Shown here piece after piece: positions 62,670-64,000 of a stretch of 64,000 nt of DNA (position 1 is the stretch's first letter; the number at the start of each line of letters is the position of its first letter). The notes under the pieces are model-generated. The model was not told where the DNA came from. It saw only the letters and a list, made by a program, of their open reading frames with translations, and ran no database searches. Source of the stretch: Puniceibacterium sp. IMCC21224 (GTDB lineage: Bacteria > Pseudomonadota > Alphaproteobacteria > Rhodobacterales > Rhodobacteraceae); the NCBI RefSeq assembly GCF_001038505.1, contig NZ_LDPY01000006.1:42386-106385 (forward strand). Reading direction: 5' to 3'. The position numbers and the translations under genes are program-made.

Positions 62670-63133
62670 ACCTCGATCCCAAAACCGATCTGACCTTCAC
62701 CCGCACAATCAATGCGCCAGTTTCTTTGCTTTGGGAGTGCTGGACCACACCTAAACACATCAAGAATTTCTTCGTTCCCAAACCGCATTCCGTTGACGAT
62801 TGCGAAATCGACCTGCGAGTCGGTGGTCGCTTCAATACCGTCATGAACGTCGATGGCAATCAAATGGTGAATGAAGGCGTTTATCTTGAGGTTGAGGAAG
62901 GTAAGCGTCTGGTGTTCACCGATACCTACAGTGAAGATTGGAAGCCCGCCGCCGATCCGTTCATGACCGCTATTATTGAGTTTGAAGACGATGGAAATGG
63001 CGGGACCACTTACACCGCAACTGCACGACATCGCACATCTGACGCCCGCCAAACTCATGAAGAGATGGGGTTTTTCGATGGATGGGGAACTGTGGCAACC
63101 CAGCTGGAAGAATATGCAAAAACGCTTGAATGA
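62666..63133 (+). CDS. SRPBCC (AHSA1-like) domain protein
   Basis: A 155-residue START/Bet v1-like protein: FTRTINAPVSLLWECWTTPKHIKNFFVPKPH at the start (split here: the ligand-cavity helix is WTTPKHIKNFF), VGGRFNTVMNVDG in the middle and EEMGFFDGWGTVATQLEEYA at the end, all family hallmarks. Such proteins bind hydrophobic ligands or act on chaperones; a specific ligand cannot be read. ATG 62666 overlaps the regulator stop (ATGA), so the two are coupled. Its expression is probably controlled by the ArsR protein. Confidence 0.88.
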   Translation: MNLDPKTDLTFTRTINAPVSLLWECWTTPKHIKNFFVPKPHSVDDCEIDLRVGGRFNTVMNVDGNQMVNEGVYLEVEEGKRLVFTDTYSEDWKPAADPFMTAIIEFEDDGNGGTTYTATARHRTSDARQTHEEMGFFDGWGTVATQLEEYAKTLE

Positions 63134-63168
63134 GTGCAGCGGATGAAACGCGAAGAAAGGGAAATCCC

Positions 63169-63687
63169 ATGACTGGACACATCAAGCAAGAGACCTCGGA
63201 CTGGGCATCGTGGCCTTTGAACCGGGAAATCGCCATTGCACGTGTCGTTGACGCTGATCGCGAAACTGTTTTCCAAGCATGGACTGATCCGGCGCATATT
63301 GTGCAGTGGTTTGGACCCGATGGGTTCCGTATCGAGACACATGAGATCGACATTAGCACGGGCGGCCTATGGCGATTTGATATGGTTGCGCCGGACGGAA
63401 CCCGTTTCTCTAATCGAATGGTGTTTTTACGCATCAAAGCACCGGAGTTGATAGAATCCAACCACGGCGCGGACAACGATAATGATCCTGACTGCTTCCG
63501 GCTCCTAGTTACTTTCGATGAACAGGATAACGGCAAAACCGTTGTCACCTTACGTCAAATGCATCCGACGCCAGAACGTCGCGCCATCGTCATTGGGTTT
63601 GGTGCTGTCGAATTTGGCGCGCAAACGCTGGGAAAACTCGCCGATTATGTCGCCAAAAATTTCGACGCCGCATCCGCCAAAGGCTGA
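63169..63687 (+). CDS. Second SRPBCC (AHSA1-like) domain protein
   Basis: A 172-residue paralogue: [56 protein letters not shown] and [22 protein letters not shown] 63169 follows a strong AAGAAAGGG signal 8-9 bases upstream; ATG 63130, which overlaps the preceding stop (ATGA), would add 13 unconserved residues. It is a different SRPBCC subtype from its neighbour. A small GTGCG / CGCAC hairpin follows the stop at 63693-63705. These three genes form a compact operon of likely foreign origin next to a recombinase remnant. Confidence 0.87.
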   Translation: MTGHIKQETSDWASWPLNREIAIARVVDADRETVFQAWTDPAHIVQWFGPDGFRIETHEIDISTGGLWRFDMVAPDGTRFSNRMVFLRIKAPELIESNHGADNDNDPDCFRLLVTFDEQDNGKTVVTLRQMHPTPERRAIVIGFGAVEFGAQTLGKLADYVAKNFDAASAKG

Positions 63688-63879
63688 CCGTTGTGCGTTG
63701 CGCACGCCCCACGTAAGCGGACGTTCGTCCAGACAATACCAACTCCGGCTTTGTTTAAGGTTTTTCGATGCGGGCCCGAGCGCGGCTTTTCCTCTTGTTG
63801 CGACTGTGGCCCGCGTTGGGAAACATGACTAGGAGGAAGCCCTGGGGTCTGGGCGCGTGCTATGGAGAAAACTCCAATC

Positions 63880-64000
63880 CGGTTCAGCCGAGGGTACCGC
63901 GCGGCGGTGCTCAACTTTGCGTGGCCGAGCAGTACCTGGATGACCCGCACGTCGATATTGGCTGCCAGCAGGTGGGTCGCGAAGCTGTGGCGCAGCGTGT
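63880..64000 (-). pseudogene. C-terminal fragment of a tyrosine recombinase/integrase
   Basis: Read on the minus strand from the window end the frame gives [39 protein letters not shown]: the box II R-H-x-x-H and the GH...Y pattern of tyrosine recombinases, with the catalytic Tyr present. Similarity stops just after that Tyr (near 63885); the frame then stays open to 63645 with unrelated sequence, so the 3' end looks broken or recombined. The 5' part lies beyond the window. It is similar in form to recombinases that accompany transposons and integrons. Confidence 0.7.

Overview
The window looks like GC-rich alphaproteobacterial DNA, most likely a marine Rhodobacterales (roseobacter-type) chromosome. 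This is an inference from codon use, the RTX style, the capsule gene arrangement and the domain types; no rRNA or marker gene is present to prove it. Almost everything here concerns the cell surface and secretion. No tRNA, rRNA, CRISPR array or intact mobile element was seen. Gaps between genes are all shorter than about 300 bases; the longest (4262-4557, 38884-39159, 53162-53450) hold only candidate hairpins or regulatory signals.

Layout. (1) 1-16327 (+): six consecutive RTX (calcium-binding nonapeptide repeat) proteins, the first cut by the window edge. They have different N-terminal parts (a metzincin protease with a PPC domain, a choice-of-anchor-L domain, tandem PPC-like repeats) but all end in nearly the same C-terminal cassette of about 270-290 residues. 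They are typical type I secretion substrates; no type I exporter lies in the window. (2) 16338-32697: a polysaccharide region with PAPS-type sulfotransferases, an ABC capsule exporter (kpsM, kpsE, kpsT), a giant glycosyltransferase-sulfotransferase fusion, UDP-glucose dehydrogenase, a phosphohexomutase, a permease fused to an FG-GAP/UnbV ectodomain, and a sulfotransferase-methyltransferase fusion. With the UDP-glucuronate 4-epimerase and a further sulfotransferase at 59192-62091, this suggests a sulfated, uronic-acid-containing exopolysaccharide. (3) 32870-41905 (-): a tandem family of secreted, fibre-like paralogues (five intact, one frameshifted, one remnant) with a CxGxxC motif after the signal peptide and a tail-fibre-like, coiled-coil C-terminus, plus one small exported protein. 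I could not match it to a described system and it is the best novelty candidate here. (4) 42016-44891 (-): two Sel1-repeat periplasmic proteins. (5) 44982-58142: a type II secretion system (prepilin peptidase, gspG-H-I-J-K-L-M, gspC, gspD, gspE, gspF) interrupted by an antisense TPR lipoprotein and by a SulP transporter between gspC and gspD. (6) 58182-62091 (-): three further polysaccharide genes. (7) 62328-63687 (+): an ArsR regulator with two SRPBCC proteins in lower-GC DNA, followed by a tyrosine recombinase remnant at the window edge, probably a small acquired island.

Working model (inference): the cell makes a sulfated acidic capsule or matrix, coats it with calcium-dependent RTX proteins sent out by an exporter elsewhere, and uses the adjacent type II system to release Sec-exported proteins. 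The fibre-like family, whose members all carry signal peptides and sit beside the gsp genes, is the natural candidate cargo.
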